The notes under the pieces: generated by a model
Told to the model about the DNA's origin: nothing
The model's input: only the letters and a program-made list of their open reading frames with translations
The model's database searches: none
Made by a program: the position numbers and the translations under genes
Part shown: positions 8,128-16,055 of the stretch, piece after piece
Layout: every line of letters starts with the position of its first letter
Numbering within the stretch: position 1 is the stretch's first letter
Source: Acidobacteriota bacterium
GTDB lineage: Bacteria; Acidobacteriota; Holophagae; Acanthopleuribacterales; Acanthopleuribacteraceae
NCBI GenBank assembly: GCA_002747255.1
Contig: PDUC01000056.1
Location: 1-45,950 of the forward strand
Direction of reading: 5' to 3'
DNA: 45,950 nt

Positions 8128-8225
8128 ACCGTGGGGGTGCTCGTCGCTTCGTAGAGACAAACGAGAAGACGGGCTGAGAAATACTCCTGGAACCTGAACC
8201 GGGTAATGCTGGCGCAGGGAACGGT
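8128..8225 (+). promoter_or_regulatory. TPP riboswitch (THI element)
   Basis: The conserved thiamine pyrophosphate aptamer is recognisable. The ends ACCGT (8128-8132) and ACGGT (8221-8225) pair as P1. GGGGTGC, then GGGCTGAGAAATACTCC, form the pyrimidine-sensing arm. ACCTGAACCGGGTAATGC followed by TGGCGCAGGGA is the pyrophosphate-sensing arm. The optional P3 stem (CGTC...GACG with CTTCGT/ACGAG) is extended. An intrinsic terminator follows at once, so TPP binding probably stops transcription of the downstream uptake genes. All three downstream genes fit thiamine transport or activation. Confidence 0.95.
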
Positions 8226-8227
8226 GG

Positions 8228-8270
8228 AATGAAAAAGGGCCATTCCTCACGGGAATGGCCCTTTTTCATT
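8228..8270 (+). terminator. Intrinsic terminator of the TPP riboswitch
   Basis: A perfect 19-bp inverted repeat (arms 8228-8246 and 8252-8270, loop of five) with core GGGCCATTCC/GGAATGGCCC and flanking A- and T-runs. It begins three bases after the aptamer closes. A short competing hairpin, GGAATG (8226-8231) with CATTCC (8241-8246), could act as an antiterminator. Confidence 0.85.
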
Positions 8271-8302
8271 CCCGCCACGATCCAAGTCGTCTCATCCAAT
8301 CG

Positions 8303-8331
8303 GGCAGTTGACATTGACAAACTGCCTTTTT
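8303..8331 (+). terminator. Second intrinsic terminator before the TonB receptor gene
   Basis: GGCAGTT (8303-8309) pairs with AACTGCC (8320-8326) across a 10-base loop and is followed by five T residues. It lies between the riboswitch terminator and the ribosome binding site of the next gene, so it may add a second barrier to read-through. Confidence 0.6.
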
Positions 8332-8358
8332 CAAAAGTAAAGATCATCGGAGGAAAAA

Positions 8359-10806
8359 ATGAACCGACTTGTGGTTGCACTTTTCGCACAATTTCTAACT
8401 GTAAGTTTACTGGCCGTCAACTTGACGGGTAAAGTAGTTGACCTTGAAACACAAAAAGCCATTCAAGGTGCAACGATTCAATTAAAAGGCCAATCAAAAG
8501 AGCAAATTTCTTCTAAGCAAGGGCTCTTTCAATTTAACAATCTGAAAGCAGGTTCCTACTCCCTGTCAGTTGAAAAAACAGGCTACCTGCCCAAATCAAT
8601 AACTCTGGACCTGAGAGCTGACTTCAATCTGACTCTGGAACTCAAGGCCCAGACCGTCTATGAATCCATGACGGTTTCAGCCACAAGAGCGGTTGAGCGT
8701 TCCACACCGGTTGTCTTTTCAGATATGAGTTCGGAAGCCATCATGCAGGAGCACACCGTGGAAGATGTTCCCATGCTCTTAGTCGGTCAACCCAATGTCT
8801 ATTCCTATTCCGATGACGGAAGCGGTATGGGTTACTCCTATCTCAAAATCAGGGGTTTTGACCAGTCGCGCATTGGTGTCATGGTCAACGGCATTCCCTT
8901 AAACGACCCCGAAGACCACCAGGTTTACTGGGTAGACATGCCCGATTTTGCCGAATCACTGGACAGCATTCAAATTCAGCGCGGAGTGGGTTCCTCTCTT
9001 TACGGAGTTGACACCTTCGGCGGCTCAGTCAACCTTCAGACCACTCAAAAACACACAGACGAAACCTATCAGGCCGCCTTCTTCGGCGGCAGCTACGCCA
9101 CACTGAAAGCCAGTCTCAAAGCCGAAATCCCTCTGGCAGACGAGTCCTGGCATCTCTCCGTGCGGGCTTCAAGTTTGAAAACAGACGGTTATCGCGACAA
9201 CTCAGGCAGCGAACAGTGGGCCGGTTACCTTGCACTGGCTCGTTTTGGAGAGGAATCCGTTACCCGCATCATCGCCTACACCGGCAATGAGTACACCCAC
9301 GCGGCCTGGGAAGCCTCTGCGGAAAGTGATTTACAAGAAAACCACCGTCACAATCCCATCAGCTATGACAACATCATCGACAACTTCACCCAACCCCACT
9401 ACGAACTGCATCACTCCTGGTTCCCTTCCGATCAAATTCACTGGAAAAACACCGTTTTCGCCATTAAGGGCAAGGGCTATTACGAGCAATACAAGTACGG
9501 CAGAGATATGTGGGAATACGGTTTATGGGAAGAACCCGATACCGCGCCGGAAGCCGATATCATCAGACAGAAATGGGTTCGCAAGGAGCAATACGGCTGG
9601 ATCAGTGAATTCAATCTGGAACACGACAAAGGCAAACTCACTGTGGGCAGTTACTGGAGCACCTACAATTCAAACCACTGGGGTGAAGTCGATGATCTGA
9701 TGGATCTGGATCTGCCAAACTACACTCCCGATTTCATCTACTACAGGTACGTCAGCGACAAGGACACCCTTGCGCTCTACGTCAACGAGCTCTTCAAGCC
9801 CAATGACCAATTGACCATTATGGCCAACTTGCACTATCAGGATATGGATTACAGTCTGGATCAGCAGGAAGCGGGCAATTTCAAAGGCGAGAACCTGCAC
9901 TCGCTGAAGACAGATTACCGTTTCTTCAGCCCCAGATTCGGTATCAACTGGAACATCGATGATCAGTTCAATGTCTTTTTCAACGTTTCGCGCGCGAATC
10001 GCGAACCCGCTGACAGTCAGCTCTTCGACACATGGCAGGGACCGGATGATCTGGGTGTCGCGCCTCTCTTTAATCAGGCCCACCGTGAAATCGTCAACTC
10101 CATGCTGATCCGAACCCACTGGACCGATCCTCAAGTCAAGGAAGAAGAACTGACAGACTATGAACTGGGAGCCCTCTATCGCACGCCCGCCATGAGCTTA
10201 CGTGCCAATTTCTTCTACATGGATTTCAGAAATGAAATCGTACCCTATGGTCAGGTCAATGACGATGGTTTCCCCATTCGAGGAAACGCGGATAAAACCG
10301 TTCACAGAGGAGTTGAGCTTTCCGGTACGTTCAAATTAAATGATAACTGGACTTTGGACACCAACTACAGCATCAACGACAATTACTTCAAGGAATTCGA
10401 GTACAAGGAATTCGACTGGGGAACCGGAGAGGTGGCAACACTGGATTTCTCGGGAAATACCATTGCGGGCTTTCCAGACATAGTCGCAAACACCACCATC
10501 ACCTACACGCGTTCGTCCTTTAACACCTCACTCCGATGGCAGCATTTCGGCCGGCAATACCTCGATAACACCGAGGATGCCGAGCGAATCATTCCCGACT
10601 ACAACATGCTCCACGCCTGGGCTCATTTCAGCTTACCGTGGAAAGGCCGATTGGACGATGCCCAATTGAGCTTGAAAATTAACAACATCACCAACGAGAA
10701 AACCTACTCCGCGGGTTATTACGATGCCTGGGCAGGTGAAAACTACTACTGGCCCACGGCCGGAACCCATGCGCAGCTGGGTCTTCGCCTCACCTTCAAA
10801 CCTTAG
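8359..10806 (+). CDS. TonB-dependent outer membrane receptor, probably for thiamine
   Basis: An 815-residue outer membrane protein. An N-terminal signal peptide ends near residue 19. A carboxypeptidase-regulatory-like beta domain follows (about 20-100, GKVVDLETQKAIQGATIQLK). Then comes the plug (about 105-230, with RGFDQSRIGVMVNGIPLND and IQIQRGVGSSLYG), and a 22-strand-type barrel ending LGLRLTFKP. GGAGG at 8349-8353 fixes the start. Such receptors take up scarce nutrients using energy from TonB-ExbBD. The substrate is inferred from the TPP riboswitch and from the thiamine pyrophosphokinase 4 bp downstream. No TonB or ExbBD genes are in the window. Confidence 0.92.
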   Translation: MNRLVVALFAQFLTVSLLAVNLTGKVVDLETQKAIQGATIQLKGQSKEQISSKQGLFQFNNLKAGSYSLSVEKTGYLPKSITLDLRADFNLTLELKAQTVYESMTVSATRAVERSTPVVFSDMSSEAIMQEHTVEDVPMLLVGQPNVYSYSDDGSGMGYSYLKIRGFDQSRIGVMVNGIPLNDPEDHQVYWVDMPDFAESLDSIQIQRGVGSSLYGVDTFGGSVNLQTTQKHTDETYQAAFFGGSYATLKASLKAEIPLADESWHLSVRASSLKTDGYRDNSGSEQWAGYLALARFGEESVTRIIAYTGNEYTHAAWEASAESDLQENHRHNPISYDNIIDNFTQPHYELHHSWFPSDQIHWKNTVFAIKGKGYYEQYKYGRDMWEYGLWEEPDTAPEADIIRQKWVRKEQYGWISEFNLEHDKGKLTVGSYWSTYNSNHWGEVDDLMDLDLPNYTPDFIYYRYVSDKDTLALYVNELFKPNDQLTIMANLHYQDMDYSLDQQEAGNFKGENLHSLKTDYRFFSPRFGINWNIDDQFNVFFNVSRANREPADSQLFDTWQGPDDLGVAPLFNQAHREIVNSMLIRTHWTDPQVKEEELTDYELGALYRTPAMSLRANFFYMDFRNEIVPYGQVNDDGFPIRGNADKTVHRGVELSGTFKLNDNWTLDTNYSINDNYFKEFEYKEFDWGTGEVATLDFSGNTIAGFPDIVANTTITYTRSSFNTSLRWQHFGRQYLDNTEDAERIIPDYNMLHAWAHFSLPWKGRLDDAQLSLKINNITNEKTYSAGYYDAWAGENYYWPTAGTHAQLGLRLTFKP

Positions 10807-10810
10807 AAAG

Positions 10811-11437
10811 ATGAAACGCAAGGCACTTCTGATCGCCAACGGTGAATTGAACCAAACAGACGTTCAGTTCGGCATGGATACTTGTAAAAGAGGCCTCATC
10901 ATCGCGACAGATGGCGGGGCCAACCAGGCCATTGAAGCGGGTATTATCCCCGATGTCGTTATCGGGGATATGGACTCGATTCAACCTCAAACCAAAGAGC
11001 TGCTGGCTGCCAAAAGGTGGATCCTTAAACCCAGTCAGGAAATGGGTGATCTGGAAAAAGCCCTGCTCTTCTGCCAGGAAGAAGGAATCGAGGAATTGAC
11101 AATCATCGGGTTTACCGGTGGACGACTGGATCATGCACTGGGAAACCTGTCTGTTCTGGCCCGCTACGACCGCGTCTTTCAATACCGGCTCTTCTCACCG
11201 CATGCCGAGCTCTTCTTTGTTCGCGATACCATCACACTGTCTTCAAGCCCGGGAACGCCGGTATCGCTCATTCCCCTGGAAAAGGCACAGGGTGTTACCA
11301 CAAAAGGGCTGGCCTATCCGCTCTGCAGTGAACCTCTTTCCGTAGGTCAAAGAGAGGGTACCAGCAACAGGGCAACCGGCACGCGATTCTCCATATCCAT
11401 TGCCAGCGGACTTCTTTTGGTTTTTCGCGGATTGTAA
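10811..11437 (+). CDS. thiN: Thiamine pyrophosphokinase
   Basis: A 208-residue enzyme that transfers pyrophosphate from ATP to thiamine to give TPP. Family motifs are TDGGANQA (33-40), PDVVIGDMDS (47-56), GDLEKAL (79-85) and GGRLDHALGN (103-112). The open frame extends upstream into the receptor gene, but ATG 10811, four bases after the receptor stop, fits the conserved N terminus (KALLIANGE). It is the second gene of the riboswitch-controlled operon, and its presence argues that the operon salvages free thiamine rather than making it from precursors. Confidence 0.93.
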   Translation: MKRKALLIANGELNQTDVQFGMDTCKRGLIIATDGGANQAIEAGIIPDVVIGDMDSIQPQTKELLAAKRWILKPSQEMGDLEKALLFCQEEGIEELTIIGFTGGRLDHALGNLSVLARYDRVFQYRLFSPHAELFFVRDTITLSSSPGTPVSLIPLEKAQGVTTKGLAYPLCSEPLSVGQREGTSNRATGTRFSISIASGLLLVFRGL

Positions 11438-11438
11438 A

Positions 11439-12827
11439 ATGCAACTTCATCCCCTCGAGCTTTTCTTTCCCCTTTGTTACCTGATCCTGCTGCTGTGGAT
11501 CGGATTTCAAATGAAAGGCGAAAAACAGTCCGAGTCGGATTACATCGTGGGGGGGCGGCGCCTGACGCTCCCCGCCTTCATCGCCACCCTGGTTACCACC
11601 TGGTACGGCGGAATCTTGGGGGTTGGCGAATTTACGTTCCTCTACGGTATTTCCAACTGGTTTGTCTTCGGGCTCCCCTACTACTTCTTCGCAATCGCGT
11701 ATGCCATGTTCCTGGCTCCGCGAATACGAACCCGGCCAGGACTGACCATACCCGATCAGGTTTCGGCCGCGCATGGTTCCCTGGCGGGCAAAATGAGTGC
11801 GGTTTGTGCCTTTTTTATGACACTGCCCGCCCCCTACATGGTCATGCTGGGGTTGTTAATCAGCTGGATAACCGGCTGGAACCTCACACTCAGTATTGCC
11901 TTGGGCACCCTGTTTTCCATGGCCTATCTCATTTCTGGCGGATTCAAGGCAGTCGTCCGAACCGATAAACTGCAATTCCTGCTCATGTTTGCGGGGTTTG
12001 CTGTTTTGGTTTTCACGGTTCTTTTTCAGTACGGCGGTGTGGCTTTTTTAAATGAGAAACTGCCCGCCACCCATTTCCAGCCGTCCGGGGGAAATTCCGC
12101 CGCCTTCATCCTGGTCTGGTACTTTATCGCTATCTGGACGTTTGTCGATCCGGGTTTCCATCAGCGGTGCAGTGCGGCTGAATCACCTCAAACAGCCAGG
12201 AAGGGTATTTTTTACGCCATTGTGTTTTGGCTTGTTTTTGACCTGATGACCACAGTGGCGGGCCTGTATGCTCGCGCCCTCTTGCCCGAACTGGAACAGC
12301 CCGCCCTGTCCTTTCCCGCTCTGGGTCACGAAGTGCTTCATCCTCTGGCCGCCGGTCTTTTTCTAACGGGACTGTTGGCAACCATTATGTCCACCATTGA
12401 TAGCTTCACACTGCTCTCCTCCATCTCCCTGGGCTATGATCTGTTGGGAAAAAACGGTTCCTCACTCTCAAAGATCCGATTGGGAATTGTTGTTACAGCA
12501 GTGGTTTCAATGATTCTGGCTGCCACTCTGCCCTCGGTTATCGATTTGTGGTATGTTATCGGTACGCTTTTCATTCCTCCCATGCTTTTGCCCCTTCTTA
12601 CCGCTCTTGTTCCTCGATTGGGCATCGACGTGAAAATCGTGCAAGCGAACTTCATTGTCGGTTTTGCTTTGCCGTTTATTTGGCTTCTGGCTGGTATTTC
12701 AAAAGCAGGCATGACCAACCCTGAATACCCACTCGGATGGCAGCCCATGTTTCCAGGGCTCGCATTTTCTTTACTGCTCTTTATTTTTGGCCTGATAAAA
12801 AAACATAGACAAACAGCTCATCACTAA
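11439..12827 (+). CDS. Sodium:solute symporter family transporter, likely thiamine (ThiV-like)
   Basis: A 462-residue inner membrane protein with about 12-13 hydrophobic segments and the SSS-family signatures: SDYIVGGRRLT near the N terminus, WYGGILGVGEF, DQVSAAHGSLAGKMSA and ATIMSTIDSFTLLSS. The start ATG 11439 overlaps nothing and lies one base after the thiN stop. SSS members couple substrate entry to Na+. A member of this family (ThiV) is known in TPP-riboswitch regulons, and position as third gene after a TonB receptor and thiN supports thiamine as substrate. The substrate remains inferred. Confidence 0.88.
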   Translation: MQLHPLELFFPLCYLILLLWIGFQMKGEKQSESDYIVGGRRLTLPAFIATLVTTWYGGILGVGEFTFLYGISNWFVFGLPYYFFAIAYAMFLAPRIRTRPGLTIPDQVSAAHGSLAGKMSAVCAFFMTLPAPYMVMLGLLISWITGWNLTLSIALGTLFSMAYLISGGFKAVVRTDKLQFLLMFAGFAVLVFTVLFQYGGVAFLNEKLPATHFQPSGGNSAAFILVWYFIAIWTFVDPGFHQRCSAAESPQTARKGIFYAIVFWLVFDLMTTVAGLYARALLPELEQPALSFPALGHEVLHPLAAGLFLTGLLATIMSTIDSFTLLSSISLGYDLLGKNGSSLSKIRLGIVVTAVVSMILAATLPSVIDLWYVIGTLFIPPMLLPLLTALVPRLGIDVKIVQANFIVGFALPFIWLLAGISKAGMTNPEYPLGWQPMFPGLAFSLLLFIFGLIKKHRQTAHH

Positions 12828-12904
12828 ATATCATTTTCTATTGATAAATAGATTTGATAGGATTACAGAGTTCATTTCATACTCTCATTCCAAGAGGCTA
12901 AATA

Positions 12905-13357
12905 ATGGCAGAAAAAAACATGGTCATCATTAAACTAAAAGCATGGAAGCACGTGATTGCGGAAGAATATCATTTAGCTCTTCAATTACTTCAAGGCCCC
13001 ATGTTACAAAAAAAGAAACACAATTCCGAAACTGTCGCTATTTATGGAGCCTGTCTCGCTATTGCAGGCAACAAGAAGAAAGAGGGCATTCATATCTGCA
13101 AACAAGCCGCTTTAAAAAGCCCCAAAAACGCCAATATTCAGTTTCTGCTGGGGCTTGCTTTCATGACAGCCGAATTGAGGGGAAGAGCCGTTGAAGCGTT
13201 TGAAACAGGGCTGGAAATAGAGCCCTCTCACAAACTGATCAACAAAGCACTTGAAGAGCTGGGCAGACGGCAGCGTCCTCCTATCCCTTTCCTCCCAAGA
13301 AGCCACGCACTCAATATTGCTCTGGGCCGGAAGATACATGCAATGAAAAATAGATAG
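12905..13357 (+). CDS. Small TPR-repeat protein
   Basis: A 150-residue soluble protein with tetratricopeptide-like helices: AIYGACLAIAGNKKKEGIHI, AALKSPKNANIQFLLGLAF and AVEAFETGLEIEPSHKLINK. The last carries the typical A-x-x-x-F-x-x-x-L-x-x-x-P pattern. TPRs mediate protein-protein contacts; no partner is evident. AAGAGG just before the ATG supports the start. It lies 77 bp after the symporter and may be its own unit. The C-terminal tail is basic. Confidence 0.7.
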   Translation: MAEKNMVIIKLKAWKHVIAEEYHLALQLLQGPMLQKKKHNSETVAIYGACLAIAGNKKKEGIHICKQAALKSPKNANIQFLLGLAFMTAELRGRAVEAFETGLEIEPSHKLINKALEELGRRQRPPIPFLPRSHALNIALGRKIHAMKNR

Positions 13358-13638
13358 AATTTAGATTGGTACGCTGGACTCCCCGTTCTCCTCTTTAGCC
13401 GAAGCGCGCATCAGTCTCGATACCCAGAATCCCGGTTCGCAGAGCAGTTTGATGATCTCCAACTGGAACCATGGCACACTTCTCTTCCTGTGGGGACAGC
13501 ATGATCTCTCCACCAGAGGACCGGGATATATAACGACGAAACCAAAGCAGGTACACAGCCAAACTAAGCGAGGCTCCCTTCCAACTCATTGCATCATTGA
13601 CAAATACAAGTCCAAATGATACTTAGATATTGAAATTT

Positions 13639-14586
13639 ATGTCGAGGATGTGTGCTTTGGAAAAACAAATATTTGTGAATGTGGATGGACAGCAATTTGG
13701 ACCTTTAACCGATCGGGATCTCCAGACCTGGATTCAGGAAACGAGAGTTCTTGCCCAAACACTTTGTTGGCAGGAGGGCATGGCTCAGTGGCTTCCGCTG
13801 GGTCAGGTATTTCCCCAATACTTTCAGGCAGCACCCATGCCGGCTGCTCCGCCTGTACCAATTGCTCCAGACCCTGCCGCGAATTATCAGGCAGGTGGTG
13901 CCGTTGAAATGGAAATCATCGATTCCGGGCTCTTCAAAATGCCTAAAATAACCCTGAACAACAGCCAGGTCGTTATTGAAGCGGGCGCCATGCACTACAT
14001 GCGGGGGCCTATTACCATCGATGCCAAGCTGCCTTCCATGGGCAAGTTCCTGAAAGCCAAATTCACCAAGGAGAAAGCCGTTCGGCCTGTCTACACCGGA
14101 ACGGGTGAAGTCTATCTGGAACCCACTTTTGCCGAATACGATATCTTAAACCTCAATCAGGAGTCCTGGGTACTGGATCGAGGGGCATTTTTAGCCTGTG
14201 AGACCCGTGTTGAAGTGGGCATGTTCACCAATAAAGCTATTTCCGGGCTTTTCGGCGGTGAAGGGCTCTTTCAAACACAGGTCAGCGGCAGCGGTAAAGT
14301 GCTCTTCCTCTCTCCAGGCCCGCTTGAACGCATCGAGCTGGTCAACGATCAACTGGTAGTCGATGGTTCCTTTGCCGTTGCACGCACCGCCTCTCTGGAT
14401 TATTCAGTTGAAAAAGCGACCAAAGGGCTGTTCAGCAGCTGGACTTCCGGTGAGGGTTTCGTCAATACCTTCAGGGGATCAGGCACTGTTCTGCTGGCTC
14501 CGGTTCCCAACCGCTACGTCACCCTCATGCGTGAATTTGGAGGCATACGATCCATGTTAAGCAGTATTTCCCGCAGATCAGGATGA
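13639..14586 (+). CDS. GYF_2 domain - AIM24/TIGR00266 domain fusion protein
   Basis: A protein of about 315 residues. Residues 10-55 (FVNVDGQQFGPLTDRDLQ, then TLCWQEGMAQWLPL) form a GYF_2-type domain, common at the N termini of bacterial proteins and thought to bind peptides. A Pro/Ala-rich linker follows, and residues from about 95 match the AIM24/TIGR00266 beta-rich family (QVVIEAGAMHYMRG, SGSGKVLFLSPG, GEGFVNTFRGSGTVLLAP). No signal peptide or membrane segment is seen. The start is unresolved: TTG 13630, ATG 13639, ATG 13648 or TTG 13657, the last with GAGG nine bases upstream. Function of the family is not established. Confidence 0.85.
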   Translation: MSRMCALEKQIFVNVDGQQFGPLTDRDLQTWIQETRVLAQTLCWQEGMAQWLPLGQVFPQYFQAAPMPAAPPVPIAPDPAANYQAGGAVEMEIIDSGLFKMPKITLNNSQVVIEAGAMHYMRGPITIDAKLPSMGKFLKAKFTKEKAVRPVYTGTGEVYLEPTFAEYDILNLNQESWVLDRGAFLACETRVEVGMFTNKAISGLFGGEGLFQTQVSGSGKVLFLSPGPLERIELVNDQLVVDGSFAVARTASLDYSVEKATKGLFSSWTSGEGFVNTFRGSGTVLLAPVPNRYVTLMREFGGIRSMLSSISRRSG

Positions 14587-14712
14587 GGTCGCCTGCTTTT
14601 CGGTCTTTTAAGCTGATTTCCACAGAGGACGCCTTTCGTCAATCCCACGGACCCTCAACCGATTATTCAACCCCTGCATTCAAACCAAAGGCAGACAGAC
14701 AACTATTCGGGT

Positions 14713-15252
14713 TTACAGGTTCATACTGCTTCCCTGTTCTTCCCCTTGCCGAATAAAACCATCTATTTTTTCATAAATCAGATCGTGTGTTTCCCTGGAG
14801 ATATCGGCCAGGTTGCCCAACATTTTTTCTGCTTGAGCAAAACCCTTGTCAATGTAACCGCGCATTTCTTCTGCAAACGCCGTTCGGTCCTCCGAACTAT
14901 TGTAGAAACTGAATGCAAATCCAAAAATTCTATCCGCCGTACTCTCTGCACTGAAATAACCTTTCAGTAATTCCTGAGCTTTTGCCTGAATGCCATTCTT
15001 GCCCGTACTGGAGGAGTCCAATGTCAACGAGGACTGCCGTGACAACGCATCTTCCACCAGCTGCTTAAGGGGTTCCAGTTCACTTTCCATGGTTGAATGA
15101 AGGGTTTGAGAACTTTTCAATGCATTCAACGCATCCGTACTAAAGCTAAACTCATCACCGTAAGTTTGTAGAGGCATTGGATCGGAATACTTTTTTATTC
15201 CCAGGTCAATGGTTTTGAAAAGGCGATTTGCTGTGTCAAGTGCTTCAATCAT
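14713..15252 (-). CDS. DUF5610-like hypothetical protein
   Basis: A 179-residue soluble, helical protein. The stretch STADRIFGFAFSFYNSS followed by EEMRGYIDKGFAQAEKMLGN and ETHDLIYEKIDGFIRQ resembles the DUF5610 family, whose role is unknown. ATG 15252 has a perfect GGAGG five bases upstream (complement of 15258-15262); ATG 15264 would include that site in the coding frame and is less likely. It is transcribed alone, against its neighbours. I am moderately sure of the family and cannot assign a function. Confidence 0.65.
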   Translation of the reverse strand: MIEALDTANRLFKTIDLGIKKYSDPMPLQTYGDEFSFSTDALNALKSSQTLHSTMESELEPLKQLVEDALSRQSSLTLDSSSTGKNGIQAKAQELLKGYFSAESTADRIFGFAFSFYNSSEDRTAFAEEMRGYIDKGFAQAEKMLGNLADISRETHDLIYEKIDGFIRQGEEQGSSMNL

Positions 15253-15264
15253 GACAGCCTCCAT

Positions 15265-15631
15265 GCTGGTTTTTTTATCTGGGCATCCTTACCCTTATTA
15301 ACATTATCGACCGGGCTGAAGAGCGATATGAGAACAATTGGAAATATACGCATAGATCTTTCTATTAAAACGACTTAGAAATCACGGACAAGGGCGGAAA
15401 TATATAGATGCCGAACACCTGTTGTCGATTGTGCAGAAACGATGTGTGTTTTTATCTCAAGCTGCATAAGAGTCCGGTCTCTTGTCAGCTGTTGGTCAGG
15501 CCGTTTTTCTAGCTATCAGCAATCTCCAATTGATTTCTAATTGGATTGTTTTGTGCTACGAAACTCAGATTGGATATAATACCAACTACCAAAAAGTAAC
15601 CGGAATGTGATTCAAAGCCCGGAGGTTTATA
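15265..15631. other. Divergent intergenic region before yjbQ
   Basis: This 367-bp stretch without genes lies between the divergent DUF5610-like gene and yjbQ. It contains the yjbQ promoter described separately, and presumably the promoter of the minus-strand gene. I see no RNA gene or repeat. Confidence 0.5.
15551..15580 (+). promoter_or_regulatory. Sigma-70-type promoter for the yjbQ operon
   Basis: TTGTGC (15551-15556) and a consensus TATAAT (15575-15580) are 18 bp apart, 51 bp before the yjbQ start. This is the best match in the intergenic region. Confidence 0.6.
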
Positions 15632-16054
15632 ATGGCGTGGTATCAGAAGAAGTTACGATTAGATTCCAAAAGAAGAGGCATCCATTTAATCACAGGCGAA
15701 ATCCTTTCCGCGCTGCCGGAAATAAAACAAATACAAATCGGCATGTTAAATATCTTCATTCAACACAGTTCCGCCTCCTTGGCGATCAACGAAAATGCCG
15801 ATCCCGATGTAAGAGTGGACCTGGAATCCTATTTAAACCACAACATCCAGGAAAATGAACCGTACTACAGGCATACCCTGGAGGGTTCTGACGACATGCC
15901 GGCACATATTAAAGCCGTCTTGATCGGTTCCAGCTTAAACATTCCCATAAGTGGCGGTCGTATGGCGATGGGAACCTGGCAGGGTATTTACCTGTGTGAA
16001 CATCGCAATCACGGCGGATCCCGGAAAATTCTTTTGACTTTAAATGGAGAATAA
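15632..16054 (+). CDS. yjbQ: YjbQ family protein (UPF0047)
   Basis: A 140-residue member of the YjbQ/TIGR00149 family. Conserved features are HSSASLAINENADPDVR (45-61), DDMPAH (87-92) and GTWQGIYLCEHR (114-125), which include the histidines of the presumed metal site. The E. coli protein has a weak thiamine-phosphate synthase activity that can replace ThiE, but its main role is unsettled. A GGAGG seven bases upstream fixes the start. It leads an operon with the M1 peptidase and two membrane proteins. The nearby TPP-controlled operon makes the thiamine link tempting, but no riboswitch precedes this gene. Confidence 0.92.
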   Translation: MAWYQKKLRLDSKRRGIHLITGEILSALPEIKQIQIGMLNIFIQHSSASLAINENADPDVRVDLESYLNHNIQENEPYYRHTLEGSDDMPAHIKAVLIGSSLNIPISGGRMAMGTWQGIYLCEHRNHGGSRKILLTLNGE

Positions 16055-16055
16055 T

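Noticed and set aside
7946-8389. 147-residue minus-strand frame across the riboswitch
   Set aside because: It covers repeat, promoter, aptamer and terminator, which explain the sequence better.
13395-13589. 64-residue minus-strand frame with a hydrophobic patch
   Set aside because: No Shine-Dalgarno, no family resemblance, and the region is short intergenic space; could not be supported as a gene.
15632-16054. TPP control of yjbQ
   Set aside because: No aptamer consensus (CTGAGA, ACCTGA...GGGTAATGC) exists upstream of this gene; only the sigma-70-type promoter is seen.
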